Shown: positions 45,146 through 54,632, counted from the stretch's first letter. The stretch: DNA of 64,000 nt from Acinetobacter lanii (GCF_011578285.1 NZ_CP049916.1:682001-746000); one strand, 5' to 3'. Notes: generated by a model from the letters alone, not told the origin. Numbers and translations: made by a program.

Positions 45146-46684
45146 ATGTTTCATAAAGGCACGCTCAAAACTTACGATTCAGACAGTAAGATTGGCACGA
45201 TTTATCTTCCTGACATTGCATTGGAATTGCACTTTTCTGTGGAAGATTTACCCAATCCGAGCATTCCTCCGCAAATTGGCGAACGGGTCAAATGCTTTAT
45301 CAATGAAGATGAAGAAGATGCTAAAGACAAAGCCAAATTTATCGTTCGTTTAGACCATAAAAATTCAAGAACTGAAAAACCGCTTAATCGAATTTTTTAC
45401 AGTGAAGAAGAAGACTTAAAAGCACTCAAAGAAAGAGAGCGTTTGAAGGCGGAAGAAGCCCGTGCCTTAGAGCAGTGGCAACGTGAAGTTGAAGAAGAAG
45501 TGAGAACACGGGTTGAACTTGAAGTTGAGCAAGCCAAAAAAGAATTGATTCAACATATTCAAGAGCATGTACCTGATTTGGATGCAGATCAAAAAGCTCA
45601 ACCTTTAGATGTGCAAGCGACAGATCCACAAAGTTTGGCTTTAAACTCTTTAGCTCAAGATCAACCTGATCAGCAAAATCCTGTTCAACAAGGTACTACT
45701 GCAACAGAGCTTGAAGCTGTAGATTCGACAAAACCCTTTATACATTCAGCAATTGAAACAGCCGTTGCTGCTGAACCAAGCTTGAGCCATTCAGAAACTT
45801 TGCATCAAGTTGAATCAACGCCCACTCTGATGCATTCAAATGGAAGTGCAATACCCGATATCACAAATCTACAAAAAAATGAATTGCCAGAAATTGATGA
45901 TGTATTGGTGGTTAGTTCAAATTTTATTGCCCCAAATGCTAAATTAAATCTCGATATTCATCAGGATACCAATACCTCTTTTAAATTCTCAGATTTAAGT
46001 GTGAGCGATGTAGACGCATTGAACACCACTGAGCAGCCTAAATCTGAACTCGATTCTTCTTCTGTGTTTAATCTGGATTTGGGTAAAGCCGAAAAAATTG
46101 AGCTTGATGCGGTGAAACTGAATCCACAGCCGGCGAAGGAGCTCAATTCAGCCCTCAATATTCCGCTGGCTCCAAAGCTCTCTGCCTTAATGGATGAAGT
46201 GCCGTTACAGTTAGCACAAACTTCACAGCAGCAAGCATGGCAAAATCCAGAGCAGCGCTTGGATTCTTATCCACATGCACCGAGTCTTGAAGCACAATCT
46301 GCTGAATCTTTTACCTCCCATCAGCAGGGAGCTTTTGCCCATGACAATGCACAAGCTAAAAGCTCAGTCCTGAATAAGCTTAAAACCAAAATCGAATATC
46401 AAACCCATACCCCAGTCAAAGCACAACGTAAGCCGAGTAAAGACATCAATCCATGGCCGATTATAATGCTAATTGGTGTATTGAGCTTGATCGGAGCTGG
46501 CTATGTGGGCTATGTGAAATATCAACAGCATGTGCAAGAACGTGAAGCCAAAGCCAAGCTGTATCTGCTCGAACAACAACGCTTGATTGAAGAACAACGT
46601 AAACGCTTAGGGAAATTACCCGATAAAAAAGTTTTATCGGACAAATCTTTAGATGAATTGCTGGGTAAAGATCGCCCTAAATAG
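45146..46684 (+). CDS. Cold-shock-domain protein with long linker and membrane anchor
   Basis: The 512-residue product starts at ATG 45146 after GGGGA. Residues 1-70 resemble a diverged cold-shock domain (FHKGTLKTYDSDSKIGTIYLPD). A highly charged coiled coil follows (~95-145), then a ~240-residue acidic low-complexity region rich in Gln, Ser and Asn. A single membrane helix (PWPIIMLIGVLSLIGAGYVGYV) near residue 445 and a second charged helix complete it. Function is unknown. The order cold-shock domain-linker-helix is shared with the broken neighbour at 44262. Confidence 0.7.
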   Translation: MFHKGTLKTYDSDSKIGTIYLPDIALELHFSVEDLPNPSIPPQIGERVKCFINEDEEDAKDKAKFIVRLDHKNSRTEKPLNRIFYSEEEDLKALKERERLKAEEARALEQWQREVEEEVRTRVELEVEQAKKELIQHIQEHVPDLDADQKAQPLDVQATDPQSLALNSLAQDQPDQQNPVQQGTTATELEAVDSTKPFIHSAIETAVAAEPSLSHSETLHQVESTPTLMHSNGSAIPDITNLQKNELPEIDDVLVVSSNFIAPNAKLNLDIHQDTNTSFKFSDLSVSDVDALNTTEQPKSELDSSSVFNLDLGKAEKIELDAVKLNPQPAKELNSALNIPLAPKLSALMDEVPLQLAQTSQQQAWQNPEQRLDSYPHAPSLEAQSAESFTSHQQGAFAHDNAQAKSSVLNKLKTKIEYQTHTPVKAQRKPSKDINPWPIIMLIGVLSLIGAGYVGYVKYQQHVQEREAKAKLYLLEQQRLIEEQRKRLGKLPDKKVLSDKSLDELLGKDRPK

Positions 46685-46713
46685 GGGATATGAAAAGGTA
46701 GTTAACAATAAAT

Positions 46714-46737
46714 AAAAAGCCCCAAGTGGGGCTTTTT
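46714..46737. terminator. Bidirectional terminator
   Basis: AAAAAGCCCC-AAGT-GGGGCTTTTT forms a perfect 10-bp stem with A and T runs, so it serves both the gene ending at 46684 and the convergent LysR gene. Confidence 0.93.
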
Positions 46738-46756
46738 AATGTTTTAAATCGATAAC

Positions 46757-47635
46757 TTAAGCGTCGCAGAATTTCATAAATGCTTTTAAACCTGGACCTT
46801 GGTATTTTTGACGATGTACCAACATGAACAATGGACGGGTCAATTGCCAGAAAGGCGTCTCTAGAATCACCAATTGTTCTTTCTCGATTAAAGGCTGAAT
46901 CGCAAGTTTAGAAATACACGATACGCCTAAACCGCCTGCCACAATTTTTAAAATTGCTTCGTTATGTCCTAGCGTTAAACGAATATTGGCATTGGGTAAG
47001 TCTTGTAAAATCGCATTATCAAACACTTCACGTGTGCCTGAACCTTCTTCACGCAGTACCCATTCAGCATCAATAAAATCTTGCACAGTAATGGCACGAT
47101 TGAGTTTTGCCAAAGGATGATCCGGTGCACAGCAGACTGCCAATTCATCATCTTTCCAATGAATCGATTGCAGTTGTGGTAAATGACATGACCCTTCAAT
47201 CAAGGCCAAATCGAGTTGGAACTGATTCACCGCTTCAATCATTTGGCGGGTATTGCCGACTTGAAGCTGTAAATGAGCTTGAGGCTGTGCTTGTAAAAAG
47301 TCCGCCATCAAGTCAGGCATTAAGTAATCACTGATGGTCAGTGTTGCCCCAATACGTAAATCAATACTTTGTAATTCGCCTTTGGCGGCTTGTTCGAAAG
47401 ACTCACAACGTCCTAAAATTTCAAGGGCTTGTGGTAACAAAAAGCGACCTAAGTCATTTAATTGTAAGCGTTTACCAAGACGGTCAAACAGGGGAGCACC
47501 TAAGCCATCTTCAAGGTCTGCTAAAGCCATACTGGCAGCACTTTGAGTCAGGCGAACCGCGTCGCTTGCCTTCGTTACAGTACCTTCTTGAGCAACGGCT
47601 ACAAAAACAGCCAATTGGCGTAGTGTCATGCGCAT
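46757..47635 (-). CDS. finR: LysR-family regulator, FinR-like
   Basis: The 292-residue regulator has an N-terminal winged helix (LRQLAVFVAVAQEGTVTKASDAVRLTQSAASMALADLED) and a periplasmic-binding-like effector domain. It is divergent from the ferredoxin-NADP reductase gene across 330 bp. This pairing matches FinR and fprA in Pseudomonas, where FinR activates fprA under superoxide or related stress. The symbol rests on this synteny and LysR class rather than on a full comparison. An internal ATG two codons later is an equally possible start. Confidence 0.75.
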   Translation of the reverse strand: MRMTLRQLAVFVAVAQEGTVTKASDAVRLTQSAASMALADLEDGLGAPLFDRLGKRLQLNDLGRFLLPQALEILGRCESFEQAAKGELQSIDLRIGATLTISDYLMPDLMADFLQAQPQAHLQLQVGNTRQMIEAVNQFQLDLALIEGSCHLPQLQSIHWKDDELAVCCAPDHPLAKLNRAITVQDFIDAEWVLREEGSGTREVFDNAILQDLPNANIRLTLGHNEAILKIVAGGLGVSCISKLAIQPLIEKEQLVILETPFWQLTRPLFMLVHRQKYQGPGLKAFMKFCDA

Positions 47636-47965
47636 GGATGAAGCCTTAATATGAAATGTTGAAAATGTTGCAGGTGGAAATAATATTTTAAATTAAGTAT
47701 AACCGCGAATTGACTCGCCAAAATAAACAAATGCTACACAATTAGTCTAGCGTGTGAAATTGGTCTCAATAATATGCCCCATAAAGATAGAACAAATCAA
47801 AATTTTTTCAGTATCTAATCAAACGATTAAGTAAAAAAATTACCCTAAAGCGTATTCGATTTTTGCTTACTCGAATTGAGCTTTGATTATGCCTCATTTA
47901 TGAAATTTCAAACACCCTCACTGTCATGCTAACATGAGCACAGTCTGTCGTGCCACGTTGAAATT
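47636..47965. other. finR-fpr divergent regulatory region
   Basis: No gene is seen in these 330 bp. The region should contain LysR-type operator sites and two promoters, but I could not identify a clear T-N11-A operator with confidence. Confidence 0.4.
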
Positions 47966-48727
47966 ATGTCAATTGAGAAATTTAGCCTAGAAAAAGTGTT
48001 GTCTGTTCATCGTTGGACCAATACTTTATTTAGTTTTACCTTAACTCGACCTGCTCATTTTAAATTTACTGCAGGTCAATTTGCGCGCATTGGTTTAATG
48101 GTCGGCGAGGAGTTGGTGGTCAGAGCCTATTCGGTGGTGTCATCACCCTTTGATGAAACTTTAGAGTTCTTTTCAATTGTGGTGCCTGATGGTGCATTTA
48201 CTTCAAATCTTCAACATCTGAAAGTGGGCGATGAGCTGTACTTGGAAAAAAATCCTTATGGTTATTTAACCTTGGCTCGTTACCAGTTACCGTTACCCCA
48301 AGATTTATGGTTACTCGGTACTGGCACAGGTCTGGCGCCGTTTCTGTCCATGTTACAAGACTTTGAAACTTGGCAGAATTATCAGCATATCCATTTGGTC
48401 TACAGTGTTCGAACTGAATCAGAATTGGCTTATGTTGAGCGTATTCAAGAGATTGCTGAAAGCTTTGGGGAAGGGCATGCAGGTTTTAAATTCATTCCGA
48501 TTATTACCCGGGATCCACAAGCAGCCTTACATGATCGCTTACCTGTGTTGATTGAAAATGGTGAATTGGAAAAATTTGCCGGATTGGAATTTAATCCTGC
48601 CTCTACCCATATTATGCTGTGTGGTAATCCACAAATGGTTGAAGACACCAAAGAAGCCTTAAAGGCACGTGGCTTAACCATGAACCGCCGAGGTGAAGGT
48701 AATATTGCAGTGGAAAATTATTGGTAA
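47966..48727 (+). CDS. fpr: Ferredoxin/flavodoxin-NADP+ reductase
   Basis: The 253-residue flavoenzyme has the FAD-binding motif VVRAYSVVSSP (RxYS, ~50-60) and the NADP-binding motif GTGTGLAPFLSML (~113-125). The C-terminus ends NIAVENYW, with a terminal aromatic residue as in bacterial Fpr. It exchanges electrons between NADPH and ferredoxin or flavodoxin and helps in oxidative stress and Fe-S repair. Full length, and divergent from its likely regulator. Confidence 0.93.
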   Translation: MSIEKFSLEKVLSVHRWTNTLFSFTLTRPAHFKFTAGQFARIGLMVGEELVVRAYSVVSSPFDETLEFFSIVVPDGAFTSNLQHLKVGDELYLEKNPYGYLTLARYQLPLPQDLWLLGTGTGLAPFLSMLQDFETWQNYQHIHLVYSVRTESELAYVERIQEIAESFGEGHAGFKFIPIITRDPQAALHDRLPVLIENGELEKFAGLEFNPASTHIMLCGNPQMVEDTKEALKARGLTMNRRGEGNIAVENYW

Positions 48728-48780
48728 GCCTTTTTGCTTCATTTTTCAAACGAAGCGGATAAATTCAGCTAGCCCCAGTA

Positions 48781-48834
48781 TTTCACTACTCTCTTGCGTA
48801 GCGGTGCTACTCATCTCCGACAAGGAGAGGGAGT
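48781..48834 (+). repeat. Dispersed intergenic repeat, copy 1
   Basis: This ~54-bp segment, ending in CATCTCCGACAAGGAGAGGG, is similar to the reverse complement of 63531-63583. It has a small hairpin (CTCC-GACAA-GGAG) and lies between fpr and the next terminator. Confidence 0.65.
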
Positions 48835-48859
48835 ATGCAAGCCTATTAGACTTAAAAAA

Positions 48860-48886
48860 CCTCCATAGTTGGAGGCTTTATTTTTT
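48860..48886. terminator. Bidirectional terminator
   Basis: CCTCC-ATAGTT-GGAGG has a T-rich run on the plus strand (CTTTATTTTTT) and TTTTTT directly after the stem on the minus strand. It separates fpr from the convergent gene at 48903. Confidence 0.75.
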
Positions 48887-48902
48887 AAACTTTGATTGGA
48901 AC

Positions 48903-49325
48903 TTAATGTACAAACATGTCCATAAATTGGCGGATTTCTTGAATCGCGGTTTCCACATTACTGGTTAACCACGTCGGTTCAAACAGTCCGGCATAGTGTT
49001 CTAAACGATCTGCAGGTACCACTAAACGAATCGGGCAATCTTCTTCAAGCAAACGCCAAGGGATAATCGGCACTTCATTGTCAATAAAAGAGGCAATGTT
49101 ACGAATGTCGATAATAATGGCATTGATACATTCGGGAAAGGGCATCACAGAAAATTCTTCTGTTTTCCTGCGGAAGTATTCCAAATCACCCCATTTCAAA
49201 ATATAGCTTGGCTTTGTGAATTCAATGATGCCGATCAAATGCCCATCACGTGTGTTATGTAAATAACATTGATGGGTGACATCTGTGTCCAAATCTAAAG
49301 AGACACTTTGTCTAAGATAGCTCAT
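48903..49325 (-). CDS. Conserved hypothetical protein
   Basis: The 140-residue soluble protein starts at ATG 49325. The longer in-frame start at 49367 overlaps a TATAAT box at 49361-49356, so it is probably upstream of the transcript start. The middle (INAIIIDIRNIASFIDNEVPIIPWRLL) looks like a beta-alpha unit of a STAS- or Rossmann-like fold, but the family is not recognised. No signal peptide. Core-like codon use. Confidence 0.6.
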   Translation of the reverse strand: MSYLRQSVSLDLDTDVTHQCYLHNTRDGHLIGIIEFTKPSYILKWGDLEYFRRKTEEFSVMPFPECINAIIIDIRNIASFIDNEVPIIPWRLLEEDCPIRLVVPADRLEHYAGLFEPTWLTSNVETAIQEIRQFMDMFVH

Positions 49326-49493
49326 AAACTTCAACAGCGAAAAAGATGGGAGCATATTATAGCTCATTTTTTATTATGCACAGGGATTTAAAGCAAGTAC
49401 GAATTCGCAATGTTTATTCACACAAAGCAACACAATGTATTGCTACTATGAAATTCAACGCCTTAATACTATAACAATGCGGGGTTTCCTAAC

Positions 49494-49769
49494 ATGGCAC
49501 ATGATTTTAATAAACCACCCCATGGCAATCAGTCAGAGGGTTCTAATCAAAGAAGACGAATTCCTGTGTTTATTTTGATTATTGTGGGTATTTTTCTAGC
49601 CTCTTTAATTTTCTATATGGTCGCAGATCGTGATCCGAAACCGGGGGAAGTGCCTGCAGACACGTCCATTCCTGCAACGTCTGAAAAAGATTCCAACAAT
49701 GCGACCGCAACCGCGGTGGATGATACTGTGCAACACGAGTCCAACACTGCGACAGCCACTGACCGTTAA
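49494..49769 (+). CDS. Small single-pass membrane protein
   Basis: The 91-residue protein has a basic N-terminus (QRRRIPVF), one membrane helix (FILIIVGIFLASLIFYMVA, ~26-44) and a periplasmic tail rich in Thr, Ala, Asp and Pro. Family not recognised. A strong terminator follows 40 bp later. Confidence 0.65.
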   Translation: MAHDFNKPPHGNQSEGSNQRRRIPVFILIIVGIFLASLIFYMVADRDPKPGEVPADTSIPATSEKDSNNATATAVDDTVQHESNTATATDR

Positions 49770-49807
49770 AGCCTAACTCATTGATAATGCATTTCAATGA
49801 ACATCTA

Positions 49808-49835
49808 AAAGCCCTAGTTTAACTAGGGCTTTTTT
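49808..49835 (+). terminator. Intrinsic terminator
   Basis: AGCCCTAG-TTTAA-CTAGGGCT followed by six T. Confidence 0.9.
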
Positions 49836-50017
49836 GTGGGCTAGGGGTTTAAGGTCACAAAAGAATCAATGATTTGTTAGTGTTTTGCATTTTGGAGTTG
49901 AATAAAAATCAACCAAGTTTTAAGGTGGTAAATGATGGATCAATCAATTGAATTATGAAGTCACTTTAAAATCACCTATCAGATAAATTTTATAGAATAA
50001 AAAAGAGGATAAAGAAG

Positions 50018-51649
50018 ATGAATAATTATGATGCCTACCGTCGAGGTGGGTTCGATGCCATGTATTATTGGGAGCAATTTCATCCAATTCTTGCCGCAAT
50101 TGCGATTTTGTTGGTCGGTTGGATTATTGCACTGATTGTTGCTTCTGCTGTGCGTAAAGTCTTGGCCAAGCTGAACACCAATACCCGACTCTCTGGTGCA
50201 ACAGGACACCGCTCAAATATTGAAAATATCATTGCACGAGTCGTGTTTTGGGTGGTGATGATTATTGCCGTGATTGGGGCACTGAATGTTTTAAACCTGA
50301 ACAGTATCAGTGGTCCGTTTAGTAGCATGATTCAACAGTTCTTGCTATTCATTCCGACTTTGCTGGCGGCTGTGGCGGTTGGGTTTGTCGGATGGATTGT
50401 GGCCAATCTGATCAAAGTCGGTCTTAACAATTTACTCAATCGTACTCAACTTGATGAAAAGCTCAGTCAAGATGTGGGTGTGAGTCCCATCAGCCAAAAC
50501 ATCAGTGAAATTGTGTATTGGTTGATTCTACTTTTATTTTTACCGATTGTACTGTCGATCTTGGGTTTGAACGGATTGCTTTATCCTGTTCAGAACATGG
50601 TCAATGAAGCTGTGTTGTACTTGCCGAATATCTTTATGGCAGGGGTGATTGTTTTTGTCGGTTATATCTTGGCAAAAATTGTACGTGGTATTGTTGAGGG
50701 ACTACTCAGCAGTTTAAGCGTACAACAACAAGCAGAAAAGATTGGCTTATTTAAAAACTCGAATTTACCCAAAGTCTTGGGTTCGTTTGTATTTGCCTTA
50801 GTGATCATTACCGCATTGATTGTGGCGTTTGAAACCTTAGGCATTGAAGCCATTTCTCAACCTGCCACCGCAATGCTGTATGAAATCATGAATGCCATCC
50901 CGCATATTATTGCTGCGGGTCTGATTCTGATTTTGGCTTATGTGGTGTCACGTTTTGTGGCGAAACTGGTGGTTGAAGTGATCTCAGGTACAGGGGTCGA
51001 TGATATTCCGGCTAAACTGGATCTACAACGCTTCTTGGGCACCACCAAAGTGTCATGCATCGTGGGTTATCTGATAGTTTTCTTCACCATGTTATTTGCG
51101 GTGTCTGAAGCAGCCAATCGCTTGGGCTTCGAACAAGTCAGTGGCTTAATTGCGATGTTTATCCAATTTGGCGCCAGCATCATGTTGGGTGCAGTGATCT
51201 TGGTCATTGGTTTCTGGTTGGCCAATATTGTTGCAAATGTGGTGCAACGCGGTGAATATAACAGTTCACGTTGGTTAGGCAATTTAGTCCGTGTCTTGAT
51301 TATGGGCTTAGTGGTTGCCATGGGTCTACGTGCCATGGGCATTGCCGATTCGATAGTGAATTTAGCCTTTGGTCTGACTTTGGGCTCTGTGGCGGTTGCA
51401 TTTGCTTTGGCCTTTGGTTTAGGTGGTCGTCAACCGGCAGAACGTGTGCTGACTGATTTGATTGATAAAGCCAAGCAAGATGCAAAATTGCCGAACCCAA
51501 TCAAAGACGATCTGATGACGGCACAGCCGAGTTCAACAGTTGCACCTACAACGCCTGAACAGTCAGCATCAAGTTTGAATCCGGCAGCAGCGCATGTTCA
51601 ACCGAATCCGGTCACGCCACCTAAGCCTGAAGATGATTCCAATCTTTAA
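50018..51649 (+). CDS. CmpX/MscS-like multi-pass membrane protein
   Basis: The 543-residue protein consists mainly of repeated membrane helices of the conserved TM-helix type found in MscS-related channels (for example IAILLVGWIIALIVASAVRKVLAKL, LLAAVAVGFVGWIVANLIKVGL and VFVGYILAKIVRGIVEGLLSSL). It ends with LGSVAVAFALAFGLGGRQPAERVL and a Pro/Ala-rich cytoplasmic tail. At least ten helices are visible. It lacks a recognisable MscS beta domain, as in Pseudomonas CmpX. A role in mechanosensing or membrane-stress response is inferred from the family. Confidence 0.8.
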   Translation: MNNYDAYRRGGFDAMYYWEQFHPILAAIAILLVGWIIALIVASAVRKVLAKLNTNTRLSGATGHRSNIENIIARVVFWVVMIIAVIGALNVLNLNSISGPFSSMIQQFLLFIPTLLAAVAVGFVGWIVANLIKVGLNNLLNRTQLDEKLSQDVGVSPISQNISEIVYWLILLLFLPIVLSILGLNGLLYPVQNMVNEAVLYLPNIFMAGVIVFVGYILAKIVRGIVEGLLSSLSVQQQAEKIGLFKNSNLPKVLGSFVFALVIITALIVAFETLGIEAISQPATAMLYEIMNAIPHIIAAGLILILAYVVSRFVAKLVVEVISGTGVDDIPAKLDLQRFLGTTKVSCIVGYLIVFFTMLFAVSEAANRLGFEQVSGLIAMFIQFGASIMLGAVILVIGFWLANIVANVVQRGEYNSSRWLGNLVRVLIMGLVVAMGLRAMGIADSIVNLAFGLTLGSVAVAFALAFGLGGRQPAERVLTDLIDKAKQDAKLPNPIKDDLMTAQPSSTVAPTTPEQSASSLNPAAAHVQPNPVTPPKPEDDSNL

Positions 51650-51738
51650 TGTTTAACTAAGATTGAGTTCATGCTTATGCAAGATTAACACGTACGATTT
51701 TTACCAAAGATAGACTTAGATTGACTTGCGTGTTACCC

Positions 51739-51774
51739 AAAGGATCATCCACAATCAAGTGGATGGTCCTTTTT
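51739..51774 (+). terminator. Intrinsic terminator
   Basis: A 14-bp stem (AAAGGATCATCCAC with GTGGATGGTCCTTT, one wobble) around AATCAA and a short T run, 90 bp after the channel gene. Confidence 0.75.
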
Positions 51775-51793
51775 AATAGTGAGGAGAATAAAA

Positions 51794-51997
51794 TTGAATA
51801 AACACAACAAACAACCGAATAAATTTTTAGCCCCCATTGTGATTGCAGGGGTGACCATTGGCTTTTTAGCCAGTGCCTATAAGTTTGTCTTTGCCAAAGC
51901 TGAGCCAAATAAAACGCGTGAACAAGAACCTGTGCAGCAAGAGCCCTTAAAGCAAAATGCGATCGAGCCGGAAAATTCTGAACAAAAACCCTCATGA
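51794..51997 (+). CDS. Small membrane protein with TTG start
   Basis: The 67-residue product begins at TTG 51794, eight bases after a strong GAGGAG; the in-frame GTG at 51779 lies within that ribosome-binding region and is rejected. It has one hydrophobic helix (FLAPIVIAGVTIGFLASAYKFVFA) and a hydrophilic tail rich in Glu, Gln, Pro and Lys. Function unknown. Confidence 0.6.
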   Translation: MNKHNKQPNKFLAPIVIAGVTIGFLASAYKFVFAKAEPNKTREQEPVQQEPLKQNAIEPENSEQKPS

Positions 51998-52122
51998 TTG
52001 AAGACGTTTTTAAATCGGTTTAAGCTGAAAGAATTTCATAAGCACAGCGCATAAAGAGAATAGGTGTTTAAAATCAAAGTCTTTTATGGAACTATTCAAG
52101 AAAAACGAAAAGCCATTCATGG

Positions 52123-52329
52123 ATGTATGGCTTAAATCAAAACAAATCAATGGGAGAATGCAGTCATGTTAAAAATGATCTCTACATGGATAAAACCGAA
52201 TGTATTGAAGCTTTTTCAGGCTTTAAAGACCCGACTACAGACTTGCAAAATTTGAATATGGAGCGGGCAATGTTAAGAATTCAAAACACACCTAATCTGA
52301 GTTTATTTCGCACAGATTATTTAGAATAA
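52123..52329 (+). CDS. Possible small hypothetical protein
   Basis: This is a 68-codon frame with no recognised domain. The ATG at 52150, preceded by AATCAATGGGA, or a later ATG at 52186 could also be the start. It ends 75 bp before a strong terminator, which supports transcription, but coding potential is weak. Confidence 0.3.
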   Translation: MYGLNQNKSMGECSHVKNDLYMDKTECIEAFSGFKDPTTDLQNLNMERAMLRIQNTPNLSLFRTDYLE

Positions 52330-52403
52330 GGCACTATTCAATCAGCCTTGATATCTCACTTAGATCAGCGAATCAAGGCAATGCTTTAAGCATCCTTATG
52401 TAA

Positions 52404-52438
52404 AAAGCCCTCATGGTTATGGCGAACATGAGGGCTTT
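52404..52438. terminator. Bidirectional terminator
   Basis: A perfect 12-bp stem, AAAGCCCTCATG with CATGAGGGCTTT, around an 11-base loop. It lies between the small gene and the convergent flavoprotein gene. Confidence 0.8.
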
Positions 52439-52476
52439 GATATTGCGATCTAAACGTTAAAATGATTTAAATCAGT

Positions 52477-53676
52477 TTAAACGAATTGTGATGCTGCATG
52501 TGCCGATGACCATGCCCATTGGAAATTGAATCCGCCCAAATGACCCGACACATCCAGCACCTCACCCACAAAGTACAGTCCTTGCTGTTTTTTACTTTCC
52601 ATGGTTTTAGAGGACACTTCCGTGGTGTCGACACCGCCTAAAGTCACTTCGGCAGTTCGGTAACCTTCTGTGCCTGAGGGTTTAACTTCAAAGCCCTGCA
52701 CACGTTCCGCAACATGACTGAGTTTTTCATCACTGATATTGCCAATCGCATTTTCAGCAACATCCGCCCAAATCAAGCTTTGTAGTTCTAACACCACACT
52801 TTTTGGCAAATGTTCAGTCAGCAGAGTACGCAGTAGCACTTTAGGTTGACTGGCTTTCTTGGTTTTTAAGAAATCAAACAGATCGAGATAAGGCAGGAAG
52901 TTGATGTTAAAACTTTGACCCGCTTCCCAGTAATTTGACAGTTGTAAAGAACTTGGACCACTTAAACCACGATGGGTAAACAGCAAAGCTTCCGTAAAGC
53001 TATTCAGCGTATTCGACAAGGTTGCATCAACGGCATTACCGCTCAAGCGAGTCGTGACTTCTTTAAAGCTGTCTGAAAAAGTAAACGGAACCAAACCTGC
53101 ACGAGTGGCATAAATGTGATGACCAAATTGTTTGGCAATCTCATAGCCAATCCCTGAACCGCCTAGGGTCGGAATAGACAAGCCACCGGTCGCCACTACA
53201 ACAGATTCAGCCTGATAGTGGCCAATCGTGGTCGCAATTTGAAAACCGATGCCGTCAACCACATTCACTGCTTTGACTTCAGCGCTGGTTTTGATCTCAA
53301 CCAATTGGGTTTTTTCACATTCAGCCAATAACATGGCTAAAATTTCTTTGGCGCCGTTTAGGGTAAACAACTGACCGTGTTTGCGCTCTTCGTATTCGAT
53401 GCCGTGTTCACAGACCAAACCAATAAAATCCCAGTTGGTATAACGAGTCAGTGCAGAAATAACAAAGTGCGGATTATGCGAAATGAAATTTTCAGGCTCA
53501 ACATACAGATTGGTAAAGTTACATTTACCGCCACCGGACATCAGAATTTTTTTGCCGACTTTATTGGCTTTTTCTAAAACTAAAACTTTACGTCCACGTT
53601 GAGCAGCCATGTAGGCAGTCATTAAGCCAGATGCACCTGCACCAAGCACTACGACATCATATTGATTTAAAGACAT
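52477..53676 (-). CDS. BaiN/YhiN-family FAD-dependent oxidoreductase
   Basis: The 399-residue flavoprotein (HI0933 family) has an N-terminal FAD-binding motif VVVLGAGASGLMTAYMAAQRG, the family motif KKILMSGGGKCNFTN (~42-56), a second glycine motif in VVVATGGLSIPTLGGSG, and a C-terminal GEVLDVSGHLGGFNFQWAWSSA segment. The physiological substrate in most bacteria is unknown. It has full family length. A monocistronic gene on the minus strand. Confidence 0.9.
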   Translation of the reverse strand: MSLNQYDVVVLGAGASGLMTAYMAAQRGRKVLVLEKANKVGKKILMSGGGKCNFTNLYVEPENFISHNPHFVISALTRYTNWDFIGLVCEHGIEYEERKHGQLFTLNGAKEILAMLLAECEKTQLVEIKTSAEVKAVNVVDGIGFQIATTIGHYQAESVVVATGGLSIPTLGGSGIGYEIAKQFGHHIYATRAGLVPFTFSDSFKEVTTRLSGNAVDATLSNTLNSFTEALLFTHRGLSGPSSLQLSNYWEAGQSFNINFLPYLDLFDFLKTKKASQPKVLLRTLLTEHLPKSVVLELQSLIWADVAENAIGNISDEKLSHVAERVQGFEVKPSGTEGYRTAEVTLGGVDTTEVSSKTMESKKQQGLYFVGEVLDVSGHLGGFNFQWAWSSAHAASQFV

Positions 53677-53741
53677 GACACACTCACGGGATTTTAAAGC
53701 AGGGCATTATAGTCAATTTCAGTTTCTTTTTCAGGACTATC

Positions 53742-54632
53742 TCAGATCGATCGCATTTCAGTTAAGCGCCCTTGTAAGCCACCGCTATGGATCACCAACA
53801 GACGTGTATCGCTTGTCATTTTGCCTTGATCAATCAAATCAAAGATGCCGAGCATCATTTTAGCGGTGTAGACCTGCTCCAAGGGAATGGCATAGTTTTG
53901 TTCAAATGTGTACATAAAATGCAGCAGCTCAGCTGTGGTTTTGGCATAGCCCCCACAGCAGTAGCCATCGCTAATGTGCCAATGGGTTTTTGAGGTCAGT
54001 TGCTTGACATCATTCGTTAAAAAATCACCTTTTAAGGCAGAAAAACCCAGTACCTGCTGTTGTTCACCACTCGCTTCAATTAAGCCAGTGAGGGTCCCAC
54101 CGGTGCCAACTGCACAGCAAATCACATCAAAATCGGTGCGATCATGATCGCTCAGGATTTCTTGACACCCTTGAATAGCGAGTGCATTGGTGCCGCCTTC
54201 AGGAATTAGATAATGCTCAGGAAATTGAGTATTTAACTCGGCTAAAAATTCAGGCGTGTTTTTTGATTTATATTTTTCACGTGAAACATAATGTAAATGC
54301 ATGCCGTGAGTTTGCGCCGTGGCTAAGGTCGGATTTAAAGGCCGATTTGCTAATTCTTCGCCACGAATCATCCCGACACTGTCAAAACCGTAGTAATCAG
54401 CGGCATAGGCTGTGGCAGCGATATGATTGGAATACGCACCCCCAAAGGTCAAGACTTTGCTAAAGCCTAAGCGTTTCGCTTCTAAAAAGTTATATTTCAG
54501 TTTAAAAAATTTATTGCCTGAAATTTGTGGATGCAGCAAATCCAGTCGTTTTACGGTAATTTTTACATTTTTATAAAATAAGCTGTCATAGGGAATGGCG
54601 TGAGGTGAATGTAGGGCAATATCGTCAAACAT
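53742..54632 (-). CDS. ACC deaminase/D-cysteine desulfhydrase family PLP enzyme
   Basis: The 296-residue PLP-dependent enzyme has the cofactor-binding SGNKFFKLKYNF segment near residue 40, the GGAYSNHIAATAYAA motif (~60-75), a GTGGTLTGLIE phosphate loop and the C-terminal VIHSGGLQG. The ATG at 54632 gives a normal family length; an in-frame start at 54683 would add a hydrophobic leader that is unlikely in this cytosolic family. Reported activities include ACC deaminase and D-cysteine desulfhydrase. The substrate here is undetermined. Confidence 0.85.
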   Translation of the reverse strand: MFDDIALHSPHAIPYDSLFYKNVKITVKRLDLLHPQISGNKFFKLKYNFLEAKRLGFSKVLTFGGAYSNHIAATAYAADYYGFDSVGMIRGEELANRPLNPTLATAQTHGMHLHYVSREKYKSKNTPEFLAELNTQFPEHYLIPEGGTNALAIQGCQEILSDHDRTDFDVICCAVGTGGTLTGLIEASGEQQQVLGFSALKGDFLTNDVKQLTSKTHWHISDGYCCGGYAKTTAELLHFMYTFEQNYAIPLEQVYTAKMMLGIFDLIDQGKMTSDTRLLVIHSGGLQGRLTEMRSI

